Shown: piece by piece, positions 48,993 to 58,320 of the stretch | Layout of the letters: each line of letters begins with the position of its first letter | How positions within the stretch are numbered: position 1 is the first letter of the stretch | Assembly: GCA_023390175.1 (NCBI GenBank) | Contig: JAEWDK010000014.1 | Span: 1 to 64,000 of the forward strand | Reading direction: 5' to 3' | Length of the DNA stretch: 64,000 nucleotides | From: Bacillota bacterium | GTDB taxonomy: Bacteria > Bacillota > Clostridia > Oscillospirales > Acutalibacteraceae | Translations under genes and position numbers: made by a program | Notes under the pieces: model-generated | What the model was told of the DNA's origin: nothing | What the model saw: only the letters and a program-made list of their open reading frames with translations | Database searches by the model: none

Positions 48993-50132
48993 ATGGACAT
49001 TGATTTCAGCACCGCTCCCTCCCCCTGCTACGTGGTTGATGAAAGACTGCTCACGAAAAATCTGGAGCTGCTCCGCTCCATTCAGGAGCGGACAGGCTGC
49101 CGCATTCTGCTGGCCCAAAAAGCGTTTTCCATGTTTTCCGTGTACCCGCTGGTCGGCAAGTACCTAAGCGGCGTGACGGCAAGCTCCCTGTTTGAAGCAA
49201 GGCTTGGCTTTGAGGAAATGGGAAAGGAAGTGCACATTTATGCGCCCGCTTACTCCGAGGAAAGCTTTGACGAGCTTTTACACTACTGCGACCACATTGT
49301 GTTTAACTCGTTCCATCAGTGGAAGCAATTCAAGGCTAAGGTCAAAGGCGTAACCGGGAAAAAAGTTGAATGCGGAATCCGCGTAAACCCCGAATACTCC
49401 GAAATTGAAACTCCGATTTACGACCCGTGCTTTGCAAATTCAAGGCTTGGCGTGACATTGAAAAATTTTAACCCGGAGGAGCTGGACGGCATTGACGGCC
49501 TGCACTTCCACACCATGTGCGAACAGAATTCGGACACGCTGGAGCGCACCGTTAAAGTGGTGGACGAAAAATTCGGCCCGTACCTGAAGCAGATGAAATG
49601 GATCAATTTCGGCGGCGGGCATCACATTACCCGGCCGGATTACGACGTGGAAGCCCTTGTCCGCTCCATCCTTTTTATGAAGGACAAATACGGCATTGAC
49701 GTCTACTTGGAACCGGGCGAGGCGGTTGCGCTGAACACCGGGTTCCTTGTGAGCACCGTGCTCGACATTGTGGAAAACGGAATGCAGATTGTTATTTTGG
49801 ACACGTCCGCTGCGTGCCACATGCCCGACGTGCTTGAAATGCCCTACCGCCCCAACATTATCGGCGCGGGGCAGCCGGGGGAGTTCCCCTGCACTTACCG
49901 GCTCGGCGGCCCAACCTGCCTTGCCGGGGATGTCATCGGCGATTACTCTTTTCCACAGCCGCTGAAGCCGGGCGACCGGATTGTTTTTTGCGACATGGCA
50001 CATTACACCATGGTGAAAAACAACACGTTCAACGGGGTGAACCTGCCCTCCATTGCTCTTTATAATGAACAGGAAGGGATTCGGGTAATCCGTAAGTTCG
50101 GCTATGAGGATTTTCGCTCGCGCCTGTCGTAA
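48993..50132 (+). CDS. nspC: Carboxynorspermidine decarboxylase (379 aa)
   Basis: A PLP-dependent alanine-racemase-fold decarboxylase. The PLP lysine lies in LLAQKAFSM near residue 42, with HFHTMCEQN and FGGGHHITR on the barrel and the C-terminal CDMAHYTMVK near the active site. It removes CO2 from carboxy(nor)spermidine to give the triamine. The ATG at 48993 has GAGGG upstream, 10 bases after the dehydrogenase stop. With the previous gene it forms a spermidine route independent of S-adenosylmethionine. Confidence 0.95.
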   Translation: MDIDFSTAPSPCYVVDERLLTKNLELLRSIQERTGCRILLAQKAFSMFSVYPLVGKYLSGVTASSLFEARLGFEEMGKEVHIYAPAYSEESFDELLHYCDHIVFNSFHQWKQFKAKVKGVTGKKVECGIRVNPEYSEIETPIYDPCFANSRLGVTLKNFNPEELDGIDGLHFHTMCEQNSDTLERTVKVVDEKFGPYLKQMKWINFGGGHHITRPDYDVEALVRSILFMKDKYGIDVYLEPGEAVALNTGFLVSTVLDIVENGMQIVILDTSAACHMPDVLEMPYRPNIIGAGQPGEFPCTYRLGGPTCLAGDVIGDYSFPQPLKPGDRIVFCDMAHYTMVKNNTFNGVNLPSIALYNEQEGIRVIRKFGYEDFRSRLS

Positions 50133-50162
50133 TTCACCCAATATAATTTATTTTATTAAGAA

Positions 50163-50209
50163 AAGCCCTTACTATTGCCGTGTCGGTAACAGTAAGGGCT
50201 TCATTTTTT
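50163..50209 (+). terminator. Terminator of the polyamine operon
   Basis: AAGCCCTTACT and AGTAAGGGCTT arms with a partly paired interior, followed by CATTTTTT on the plus strand. Confidence 0.85.
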
Positions 50210-50226
50210 AATTTCTTGTTTGTTCC

Positions 50227-51237
50227 TTATTTCCCGGCGGCAGCCAAAACACAGCTTTGGTGCTGCTGCTGATAAGCCGTACTCGTATTGGAGTCATGGC
50301 TGATACTGTGATATAAATACAGGTCAAAGTGGCCGGTAACGTTATTGGCTGCTATAGAATCGACGGAGTGGGGCATGCCCGAAAGCGATGCGGCAAAATT
50401 GATGCCGTTGTGGAAAATCACGACCGGGCGCGGCGCCCAGGCCCATGTGGGGAACAGCTTTTTCATGGTCAGCGTGTCGACGGCTGTCATCGGTTCCACA
50501 TCGGAGTGATTGACTCCGCCAAGCATTTTAACCTTGAACTGCAGGCCTGTCTGCTTATCCGTAATTAAGAAAACGTCATTCCTCTTAATCAAATAGCGGC
50601 CGTCCAGGAACCAGTCCACCAGTTTGCCGACGCGCGCGGGGGATGTGCTTTCACCCGGCATAACCGCGTAATTTCTGGGCGCATAGCCGTTAATGGCGAT
50701 TTTTTCTCCCTCGTCCAGCCATTCGCCTTCCCTCATATAGTTGTATTTCATAATGCTGGCCTGTGTTACCCCAAATTTAGAAGCAACCACGCTCAGGTAA
50801 TCCCCGGCCTTGACCGTGTAGGTAACCGACGGCCAGTTCAGCACCGGCGCGGGCTTTGAAGATTGTCCCGCTGTGGGTATGTATAATACCTGATTGGGAT
50901 AAATCCCGGTGCCGGTCAGATTGTTGTAGCTTGCGATTCTATCGGCTGTTGTAGCGTATTTTTGGGAAATCAGCCACAGCGTATCGCCGCTCTTTACGGT
51001 GTATTTTACAGCAGGAGACAGGGAAAGCCTTTGACCGACGCTGATGGTGTCGGTGGTCAGGGCGTTGTACTGCTTGAGCTGTGCGACGGTTAACCCGTTT
51101 GCACCGGATATTTTCCACAGCGTGTCACCCGGCTTCACGGTATAAACCCCCGCCGCACAAGCGGACACACCAAGGCTGACAGCCAGAATGACTGCAAGTG
51201 TTGTTGTAGAAATCATCTTTATCACAGATTTCAACAT
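50227..51237 (-). CDS. Secreted protein with three LysM domains (336 aa)
   Basis: The ATG at 51237 has GGAGG upstream and begins a signal peptide (SVIKMISTTTLAVILAVSL, cleavage near ACA). Three LysM domains follow (VYTVKPGDTLWKIS ~29, KYTVKSGDTLWLIS ~75, TYTVKAGDYLSVVA ~136). The C-terminal ~130 residues form a distinct domain with FKVKMLGGVNHSDVEP and a His/Asp-containing end (SISHDSNTSTAY), recurrent in clostridial spore or cell-wall LysM proteins but without an assigned activity. It is expected to bind peptidoglycan. Confidence 0.9.
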   Translation of the reverse strand: MLKSVIKMISTTTLAVILAVSLGVSACAAGVYTVKPGDTLWKISGANGLTVAQLKQYNALTTDTISVGQRLSLSPAVKYTVKSGDTLWLISQKYATTADRIASYNNLTGTGIYPNQVLYIPTAGQSSKPAPVLNWPSVTYTVKAGDYLSVVASKFGVTQASIMKYNYMREGEWLDEGEKIAINGYAPRNYAVMPGESTSPARVGKLVDWFLDGRYLIKRNDVFLITDKQTGLQFKVKMLGGVNHSDVEPMTAVDTLTMKKLFPTWAWAPRPVVIFHNGINFAASLSGMPHSVDSIAANNVTGHFDLYLYHSISHDSNTSTAYQQQHQSCVLAAAGK

Positions 51238-51545
51238 GAAAGCACCTCCAAAAGATTTTGTAAGGAACCACTCCTGTGCCGTGCATTCAATATAGCACAA
51301 AGTTCGACCCATTTCCTTATAAAAATAATGGAAAATGCCATAATTCGTGTCTGCGGTTGGATATTTTGCAGTTAAAAAAACACCGGTATCTTACTTTTTG
51401 CAAAATACCGGCATTAAATATTTGATTTTTTGACTGCGAACAGGAGCTAAACGGAATCAATCGTTGTTCCGCTCAGCTTAGAATTTCGCCCCTGTTGGCT
51501 ATGCCGCCAAAGAGTCTGAAATTTTGTGGCAGAGCATTTCAAACT
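51238..51545. other. Intergenic stretch, nothing supported
   Basis: 308 bases, AT-rich around 51310-51430 (minus-strand promoter region of the LysM gene). A CACCGGTATCTTAC/GTAAGATACCGG-like imperfect dyad occurs around 51381-51411. No gene is seen. Confidence 0.4.
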
Positions 51546-52673
51546 TCAATCAAAAACCTGTATTTTGTTACGAAAAACTTTTGCCTTATACAAAGCCTGA
51601 TCTGCACGAACAAATAATTGTGCGGCATTTATCCTATCGGAATATTCAGCAAGCCCAAAACTTGCGGTTACCTCTGGCTTAGGGTCGGCTTCAATATTCA
51701 AACGCCGCAGCTTAGCCTGAATTTGTTCACACGTATGTACCGCTTCTTCTATATCTGCATTATGAAACAACAAGCAAAACTCATCCCCGCCATACCGGAA
51801 CGGAATCGCCTTTCCGCAATTTTCCCTTAACAGCTCAGCGAACTTAATCAGGCACCTGTCCCCTGTCTGATGCCCCCAATTATCATTGATCCTTTTAAAT
51901 TCATCCACATCGATTACCGCAAATATGCATTTTTGATCCCGATTGCAGTCTTCCAGATTCATCATTGCGTCATGCAGCGCTTTCCGGTTAAATATGCCGG
52001 TCAGCTCATCCATCCTAAGCCGCTGCTGCAGCAGCAGCCCTTCTTCTTCAATCCGGATACTGGCTTTGTTCTTCTTTTGCTCATACCGAATTACAACCAT
52101 GCATATTACTGAAAGAGCCAACAGAATGAACAGCGCGACAACAAAATCACTCAAACGAAATGTATTTTCAAAAATACTACTCTTATCCGCATCCCAGAAA
52201 ATAAACACTTCGGAAATAACAAGCAGACTGATACTGATCAGTGTTGTAAAAAAAGCAACACAATAATTCGCATAAATTATCGTCAAAATAATTGCAGCTG
52301 AGAAAATATAATAAGTTGCCGTAAATGCGCTGTGAACTGTAAATAGAATAAAGCAGATCATTGCATTTACAAATGAAATTGTGTACACTTTCATTTTTTG
52401 CGGAACTTTCCTTGACCTCATGGCTGCTGTATCAATTGCGATACATATTAAATTCATGATGCTCGGCGCAACGATAAACTTTAAAATATATCTTGGAACG
52501 GTTGTCGTCAGCATATCGGAATTTACCATGACAACGCCCATGATACACTCCACCGCGAATGCAAACAGGACCATTCCGATCGATATCCTATAATGCAAAG
52601 CCAGCCAGTCCTTATCAATCCTGGTATATTCCCGCTGTATTTCTTTCACATGCAGGCTGTCAATCTGTTCCAT
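51546..52673 (-). CDS. Membrane-bound diguanylate cyclase (375 aa)
   Basis: About six membrane helices (residues ~30-205) precede a short coiled linker and a GGDEF domain. The signature is intact (RYGGDEFCLLF), and DELTGIFNRKAL and DVDEFKRINDNWGH complete the active site, so c-di-GMP synthesis is likely. The RxxD inhibitory site is absent at its usual place. The frame extends upstream into the lactate dehydrogenase gene; the ATG at 52673 is preferred because GGGAG lies nine bases before it. The sensory signal is unknown. Confidence 0.88.
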   Translation of the reverse strand: MEQIDSLHVKEIQREYTRIDKDWLALHYRISIGMVLFAFAVECIMGVVMVNSDMLTTTVPRYILKFIVAPSIMNLICIAIDTAAMRSRKVPQKMKVYTISFVNAMICFILFTVHSAFTATYYIFSAAIILTIIYANYCVAFFTTLISISLLVISEVFIFWDADKSSIFENTFRLSDFVVALFILLALSVICMVVIRYEQKKNKASIRIEEEGLLLQQRLRMDELTGIFNRKALHDAMMNLEDCNRDQKCIFAVIDVDEFKRINDNWGHQTGDRCLIKFAELLRENCGKAIPFRYGGDEFCLLFHNADIEEAVHTCEQIQAKLRRLNIEADPKPEVTASFGLAEYSDRINAAQLFVRADQALYKAKVFRNKIQVFD

Positions 52674-52797
52674 TCTCATTTTCTCCCATAATACCTGAAA
52701 ATACATTTGACTCGCTACAAACTCCCGTACTTTGCTGTTCGAACAGTACAGCCGCATGCCCTGTACAGATACGGCGTTCCATATTTTACAGGCTGCT

Positions 52798-53787
52798 TTA
52801 TTTCGCAGACGCTGAACCGGTTTTTGCGTCGCGCATGGTTGCCTGAATAAATGCAATGGATTCTTCCAGCTTCTGTGTTTCCCACTCATTGAGTTTTACC
52901 GGTAATTGTTTTAAAACACCTTCGCGCCCGATCACGCAGGGCATACTCAACGCCACATCGCCATCGTGACCGTATTGGCCGCGCAAAGTAGCAGAAGCGG
53001 GATAAATACTTCTTTCGTCTAATAAAACTGCTTTTGCCATAGTAACGGCCGACTGGGCAACGCCGGCATTGGTCCAGCCTTTGCCGTTCAGCACTTTATA
53101 CGCGGCGCTGACAACCGAAGTTTTGACGGTTTCAGGATCCTGTATATCTGCTGTTCCTTCAAAATATTGATTTGATTCGGCAAATGGAATACCGGAAATA
53201 TTAACATGGCTCAAAACAGGGAAAGCTGTCCTGCCGTGTTCACCCATCATATATCCGGTAACAGATTTCGGGTCAATTTGGCAGGTATCCGCCACAAATT
53301 TGCGCAAACGGGCGGAGTCAAGCATTGTTCCGGTACCAAAGACACGCCCGGCCGGGTAATCAAATTCATTTTCAGCAATGTAAACCATCGTATCCAACGG
53401 ATTCGTAATTAATATAATAATTGCTTCCTTTGTATATTTTGTAATCCCGGCCATTACTTTACGGATAACCTCACTATTTGTTTTTGTTAACAGAGTACGG
53501 TCCGGCTCGCCCTTTGGATCAGCAGGGTCAGGCATAACGCTGGGACCGGCAGCAATAATAATCACGTCGGCGTCTGCGCATTGTTCATACCCGCCGCTTT
53601 TGACATCGACATTGTTCATGTACGTTAATGCCGTTGCCTGCGCTTGGTCAAGCGCTTCTCCATAAGCTACGTTTTCTAAAATATCAATCACGCCGATTTC
53701 AGCAAACAGACCGGTTTTCATGGCATCTGCCAAAACATACGAGCCGACGTGTCCGACTCCTACCACCACTAATTTATTTTTATGCAT
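52798..53787 (-). CDS. L-lactate/L-2-hydroxyacid dehydrogenase (329 aa)
   Basis: LDH/MDH fold: NAD motif VVGVGHVGS, acidic D35 in VIDIL (NAD-specific), ITNPLD, and active-site His in GEHGRTAF. The substrate-specificity loop around residue 100 (KGEPDRTLL) is not that of classical lactate dehydrogenase and resembles L-2-hydroxyisocaproate dehydrogenase-type members, so bulkier 2-oxoacids are possible substrates. The start has AGGAG upstream. It is upstream of the GGDEF gene, with 124 bases between them. Confidence 0.85.
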   Translation of the reverse strand: MHKNKLVVVGVGHVGSYVLADAMKTGLFAEIGVIDILENVAYGEALDQAQATALTYMNNVDVKSGGYEQCADADVIIIAAGPSVMPDPADPKGEPDRTLLTKTNSEVIRKVMAGITKYTKEAIIILITNPLDTMVYIAENEFDYPAGRVFGTGTMLDSARLRKFVADTCQIDPKSVTGYMMGEHGRTAFPVLSHVNISGIPFAESNQYFEGTADIQDPETVKTSVVSAAYKVLNGKGWTNAGVAQSAVTMAKAVLLDERSIYPASATLRGQYGHDGDVALSMPCVIGREGVLKQLPVKLNEWETQKLEESIAFIQATMRDAKTGSASAK

Positions 53788-54142
53788 ATAACCAGCTCCT
53801 AAAAAAATATTATTCTGTTAAATAACCAATCGTTATCGCCGCTCGGCACAGGCATTCGTTACTCTTTACCTTTTGCAGCCGAGGGCACTGTTTTCAATTG
53901 ATATCATCATAGCATAAATTTACATTTCTCTCCATGATATCGGCCAAATTTATACATTATTTTTAAGCGGAGAAATTTCTGCCGTTTGATAAGCTAAACC
54001 GGGAAAGGGTGGATAAACCACCCTTTCCCGGTTTCAGCTATCATAATTTCCGTTTTATCAGCGCCCGGTTATTCCCGGCGGCGAAGCGCCTTTCTGAAAA
54101 AGCCACCATAACCCGGGGTATGAACCCTGCCGACAGGGGAAC
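53788..54142. other. Intergenic stretch with a terminator
   Basis: Holds the LDH promoter region (minus strand; CATCATAGCATAAATTT around 53905) and the terminator at 53996-54034. Beyond 54040 it becomes GC-rich, like the next gene. Confidence 0.5.
53996..54034. terminator. Terminator downstream of the DUF1801 gene
   Basis: AAACCGGGAAAGGGTGG and CCACCCTTTCCCGGTTT with a 5-base loop. It could act on either strand. Confidence 0.75.
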
Positions 54143-54553
54143 TTACCCCTTGCGGGAAGTCCTGCGGCCGGACGTATTTAAGGCGACGGCAGCGCGGATC
54201 AGCTCCTTAAGCGCCTCCTCGTCCGGCTCGTCCCCCTCGTGGAAGTCAATAGCCCTCCTGGCGTTCCCATCCAGGCTTGAGTTGAAAAGATGCGAAGGGT
54301 CCTCCAGTGAGGCTCCCTTGGCGAAGGTCATCTTTACGGCATTCTTGTAAGTCTCCCCGGTACATATCATCCCGCCGTGCGACCATACAGGGGTTCCCCT
54401 CCACTTCCATTCCTCGACTGCCTCCGGGTCGGCCTGCCTGATCAGGTCCCTCAACTTTGAAAGCATCCGGCCCCGCCAGTCACCCAGTTCCTCAATTCTC
54501 TCATCGATTCGTTCGGACGGGGATTTTGTATCTGTTTCAGACTGATTTTCCAT
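54143..54553 (-). CDS. DUF1801 protein (136 aa)
   Basis: Matches the DUF1801/YdhG-like alpha/beta fold: LRDLIRQADPEAVEEWKWRGTPVW, GETYKNAVKMTFAKGA, and a C-terminal charged helix (EEALKELIRAAVAL). It is small and cytoplasmic; function unknown. The ATG has AGGAGGG upstream. GC content is clearly higher than in the neighbouring genes, and codon choice (CTC, CGG, GTC) differs, which suggests recent transfer. Confidence 0.85.
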   Translation of the reverse strand: MENQSETDTKSPSERIDERIEELGDWRGRMLSKLRDLIRQADPEAVEEWKWRGTPVWSHGGMICTGETYKNAVKMTFAKGASLEDPSHLFNSSLDGNARRAIDFHEGDEPDEEALKELIRAAVALNTSGRRTSRKG

Positions 54554-54841
54554 GGGAAACCCTCCTTTAATAAATTTTGAGTATCGCTCATTATTCCTGT
54601 ATTTTATTCAAATCAGAACGGTTTTTATATCGAGCCGCGTTAAACAGTCGGGCCAATAAGAACCAATGTGAAGATCTGAAGTTTATATCATTATGATAAG
54701 ATTCCCATAGTGAATTCGGTTTATTTATTTGCTCCCGAACAAGCTCCTAAAAATTGTTTCGGTTTTTACTTAAAATGACGGAATCCTATATTTTTCAAAG
54801 CAGTCCGAAACAACCGCTGTGCCGGCCCCGAAAAGGGATAT

Positions 54842-55534
54842 TTAAGGAATCAGGATTCCTCCATGATAACAGATAATTTCTTTGGCTCCGTATGCCCTGA
54901 TTTTTTGCAGTGATGCTTCCGCTTCTTTTTCATTCAATGTGTACTGGGGATTTGCAATTACCAACTTCCCATTATCAATTGTTGCTGCATCCCCTGTAAT
55001 CATAACCTTTTTCCCGTTTACAAATACAGAAATGTGGCCCGGTGTATGCCCCGGAGTCCCAATGATGGTGCAGCCTCCGCACCAATCAAAAGCATCTCCG
55101 TCCTCTACTTCCAAATCCACTGCAACAGGCTGAACATTCCTCAGAATATTACAAAACTCCAGCCCAAACGGCTTTTGCTCTTCGGGTAAATTCGCCTGCA
55201 TTGCTTCGGCCTGCTCCAATCGCAGGGACTTTAATTTGCCTGAAATATACGGCGATTCCTGTTTACTCGCAATAACCTTTACATATGGATATTCCTGTTT
55301 TAATTCAGATAATGCGCCCATATGGTCATGATCCTGGTGCGTAATTATAACATGCGTCAAATCTGCGCAGTTAAGGTTGTTTCCTTCCATCGCCTGTTTG
55401 ACGGCAGGAAGAAAGCCTGTGTATCCGCAGTCAATCAGGATCATATTCTTATCATCTATTAATACAACCGGATGGATTGCATCCTCGACTTGGCCAAATT
55501 TAAATTTTATATCTAAAACAATGATTCTGTTCAT
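54842..55534 (-). CDS. Metallo-beta-lactamase-fold hydrolase (230 aa)
   Basis: The zinc-binding motif THQDHDHMGAL gives the HxHxDH set; further ligands are in GTPGHTPGH and TGDAA, and the C-terminal His in ICYHGG. Typical length for glyoxalase II-like or lactonase-like members; the specific substrate is not evident. The ATG has AGGAGG upstream. It is transcribed after the YciI-like gene with 99 bases between. Confidence 0.88.
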   Translation of the reverse strand: MNRIIVLDIKFKFGQVEDAIHPVVLIDDKNMILIDCGYTGFLPAVKQAMEGNNLNCADLTHVIITHQDHDHMGALSELKQEYPYVKVIASKQESPYISGKLKSLRLEQAEAMQANLPEEQKPFGLEFCNILRNVQPVAVDLEVEDGDAFDWCGGCTIIGTPGHTPGHISVFVNGKKVMITGDAATIDNGKLVIANPQYTLNEKEAEASLQKIRAYGAKEIICYHGGILIP

Positions 55535-55633
55535 GGGTTAACCTCCTATCTGTTCTACCATTCTCTTCTTTTGACGAATTACCGCACACTCCAAGTGCCC
55601 TGAACGGCCAAAAAGATGCCGTATATGCTTTAT

Positions 55634-55915
55634 TTATTCTTCCAACAGGTAATTGTTTTCGTCATTGGCCGGCTCCAGTGTTCTGACTTCAAAAGATTTA
55701 CATCCTGAAGCAATGAAAGGGTCTGACTTTGCAATATTCATTGCTTCCGCCAAGTCTTCAGCCAAAAAGATGACCATTCCTCCGGGGTAATCCATAAAAG
55801 GCCCGCAAAGTACAAGCTTCCCTTGATTCTTTAATTCTTTCAGGTGCTCCACATGGCTCTTTATGAGTTTCTGATTGATTGGCTTTACATTGTTCATCAA
55901 ATATAGATACGTCAT
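55634..55915 (-). CDS. YciI-like small protein (93 aa)
   Basis: Ferredoxin-like fold of the YciI/YCII family: HVEHLKELKNQGKLVLCGPF, GGMVIFLAEDL, SDPFIASGCKSFEVR. Family members are of uncertain enzymatic role. The ATG has GGAG upstream. Confidence 0.82.
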   Translation of the reverse strand: MTYLYLMNNVKPINQKLIKSHVEHLKELKNQGKLVLCGPFMDYPGGMVIFLAEDLAEAMNIAKSDPFIASGCKSFEVRTLEPANDENNYLLEE

Positions 55916-55959
55916 TGTTCAGTCTCCTCTGATTTACTGTCCGAAAGATAAATTTTTAT

Positions 55960-57315
55960 TTATCTTGTTACGTTATTAAGCCACTTACGGCTTTTGAATC
56001 TTAATAACGTAAGGGGAATTTTTATTATTTCATCACTCATTAATATCATATAAACAACGGGAATACTCCATTTGAATACAAATGCCGCTAATGCGCCAAA
56101 CAGGATAGAGCCGCACCACATGGTGGTTGTGTCAATAAGCAGCCCGAACCTTGTGTCGCCGCCGGCCCTGAAAACTCCGACTACAAGGGTCGTGTTGATT
56201 GCCTGTGCTACGGAAAAATACGACATAACGTACATCATTACTGACAGGTAACTCTGTGTAACAGGAGTCAGATTTAATGTTGACATTACAATGGGTCTTG
56301 CTATTAAAATTAAGATTCCACCGGATACACCTGCAAGAACGCTTAGCTTTATAAAACGATTGGCATATTTCTTAGCGGAATCCAGATTATTTTCTCCAAT
56401 CACCTTGCCTATGCTGACCGCTGTTGCATTGGCAAGACCGAAGGCTATGACCATAGCAAGCTGCCTTGCAATCTGTGCAACTGAATTTGCCGATACAACG
56501 GAAGTTCCAAGATGCCCGATCACAACAGCATTCATGGCTACCCCGCAGCCCCACATGAGTTCGTTCAGTGTAACCGGTATGGAATAGTACAGGAAATCCT
56601 TGAACAGGTACTTATCCCTTACAAGCAGGGAAGACGGTTTAAAGTGCAAAACATCATTGTACTTGAAAGCATAGACTATAACTACAATTAGTTCTAATCC
56701 CCTTGAAGTAAGAGTCGCTATTGCAGAACCCTGAATACCCAGTTTGGGCAAACCGAACAGACCAAATATGAGAAGCGCAGCGATTATAACATTGGATACC
56801 AATGAAATCAGGTAAACAACAGTAGACACGATTACACGTTCAACGCTTCGCATGATATTAAGATAAATCATTGTGATTGACATGAATATGTAGGAAAGAG
56901 AAACGATTCTAAGATATTTTACTCCCTCAATAATTACAGGTTTTTCATTCGTAAAGATGCCCATAATCTGCGCGGGGAAGATCGCCACTGCCAGTGTAAA
57001 AAAGATCGCCACTGTTAATGAGAATCTCATACAGATTCCCATTATTTTTATAATGCTGTCCTTATCTCTCTTTCCCCAATACTGGGCAGTCAAAACAGCG
57101 GCGCCAGAGGTTAATCCAAAGAAAATCAACGTCATTATGAATTGCACCTGATTGGCAAGTGACGCGGCAGAGAGTACTGTTTCGCTTACTTTTCCCAGCA
57201 TCAAAACGTCTATCGAGGAAATTCCTACATTTATTAAGTTCTGAAGCGCCATAGGCATGATAAGTGCGAAAGCCATTTTGTAAAAAGCTTTTGCCTCATT
57301 TGAATGATTGGTCAT
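55960..57315 (-). CDS. MATE-family efflux transporter (451 aa)
   Basis: Twelve hydrophobic helices in two related halves. MATE features: MALQNLINVGISSIDVLMLG at the first helix pair, SGAAVLTAQYWG, the second half GCGVAMNAVVIGHLG, and RAGGDTRFGL. These transporters export drugs or metabolites using Na+ or H+ gradients. ATG behind GGGGAG. It probably is co-transcribed with the YciI-like gene 45 bases downstream. Substrate unknown. Confidence 0.93.
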   Translation of the reverse strand: MTNHSNEAKAFYKMAFALIMPMALQNLINVGISSIDVLMLGKVSETVLSAASLANQVQFIMTLIFFGLTSGAAVLTAQYWGKRDKDSIIKIMGICMRFSLTVAIFFTLAVAIFPAQIMGIFTNEKPVIIEGVKYLRIVSLSYIFMSITMIYLNIMRSVERVIVSTVVYLISLVSNVIIAALLIFGLFGLPKLGIQGSAIATLTSRGLELIVVIVYAFKYNDVLHFKPSSLLVRDKYLFKDFLYYSIPVTLNELMWGCGVAMNAVVIGHLGTSVVSANSVAQIARQLAMVIAFGLANATAVSIGKVIGENNLDSAKKYANRFIKLSVLAGVSGGILILIARPIVMSTLNLTPVTQSYLSVMMYVMSYFSVAQAINTTLVVGVFRAGGDTRFGLLIDTTTMWCGSILFGALAAFVFKWSIPVVYMILMSDEIIKIPLTLLRFKSRKWLNNVTR

Positions 57316-57618
57316 ATCTATTCTCCCCGATATCCCTTCTCAATTTTGTATCACATTGCTTATTACATCTTTTGGTTAATAATTTTCAACTGTTTCAATT
57401 CTCAGATGAGAGAGCAGATGAATCAAACTAAACAACCGGCTCCTGAATCCCTTCACCAATTACAGTTCCTGTTAATCATTTACATTTTATCATATTGTAA
57501 CCAGCTTTTCTATCGGTTCAGTTTTCGGAGTTCAGGCCATAAGGAATAATACTGCACAAAACAAACCTCCCAACCCACTCTCATATCGATAGATTAGGAG
57601 GTCCTTTTGTTTTGGATA
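57316..57618. other. Intergenic region with a terminator hairpin
   Basis: AT-rich stretch with the MATE promoter on the minus strand (around 57340-57400) and the hairpin at 57556-57614. No gene is supported. Confidence 0.5.
57556..57614 (-). terminator. Terminator of the RNHCP gene
   Basis: ACAAAACAAACCTCC pairs with GGAGGTCCTTTTGTTTTG, just past the RNHCP stop at 57619; the minus-strand end is T-rich (TTTGTTTTG). Confidence 0.6.
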
Positions 57619-58044
57619 TTATTCCACAGAGCCGTCTCCGCCCATAAGCCTTGTCATTTCTTCAATACGTTCTATTGGGAATGGCGGTGAAGTAAGCGGC
57701 TTCATAGCGATAGACATGAGTTTCATTGGATTATCATCCGCAGCTACACGATTGGAACTCATTTTTCCGCATATGCGACAACGGTGGATGATCGCCCATT
57801 CTCCGTTTTTTCTGACCCATACGGCGACCGGCTCCATGATTCCTCCGCAATTTGCCTGACGATCTCCCGGTTCATCATCTACATGAAGGCTGGATAAGCA
57901 GTTCGGGCAGTGATTTCGGTGGTCTGTTCCGGCACCTTCCGGTATTACCATTCTTCCGCATACCTTGCAGGTAAACGAATCATTGCAAGCGTGTGTTTTA
58001 TAATATCCTTTTTCAAATGATTTTTTCTTGTTTTCCCGGTTCAT
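57619..58044 (-). CDS. RNHCP-domain zinc-binding protein (141 aa)
   Basis: Contains the namesake RNHCPNCL and the paired FTCKVCGR and HRCRICGK knuckles, giving two probable zinc sites. Family members are small, widespread and without a known activity; RNA association has been suggested from the motif only. ATG behind AGGAGG. Confidence 0.85.
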   Translation of the reverse strand: MNRENKKKSFEKGYYKTHACNDSFTCKVCGRMVIPEGAGTDHRNHCPNCLSSLHVDDEPGDRQANCGGIMEPVAVWVRKNGEWAIIHRCRICGKMSSNRVAADDNPMKLMSIAMKPLTSPPFPIERIEEMTRLMGGDGSVE

Positions 58045-58320
58045 GGGATTGTCCTCCTAACAGATTATAAAAATCCTATTTGGAGGTCGTGTTTTCGATT
58101 CTACGCAACCTCCCGGTTAGCGCACAATCTCCCTTGCGTTATTATTCATCATACAGAAATCTCCTTAAATTTTTTTTATAATCAAGCCAATCGGCCGGAC
58201 TAACAATTCACACACCCACTCTTCCACCCTTGACATCAATACCACACACTCACGTGCCTTGAACGGTCAAAAGATTCCGTTTGAAACTGGTGAGACTATG
58301 GGAGGAAGGTATAATTGCGC
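58045..58320. other. Intergenic region with a very short ORF
   Basis: On the minus strand AAGGAG at 58165 is followed by a start and only 11 codons (MMNNNAREIVR) before a stop: a leader-like or truncated gene start. Nothing else is supported. Confidence 0.35.
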
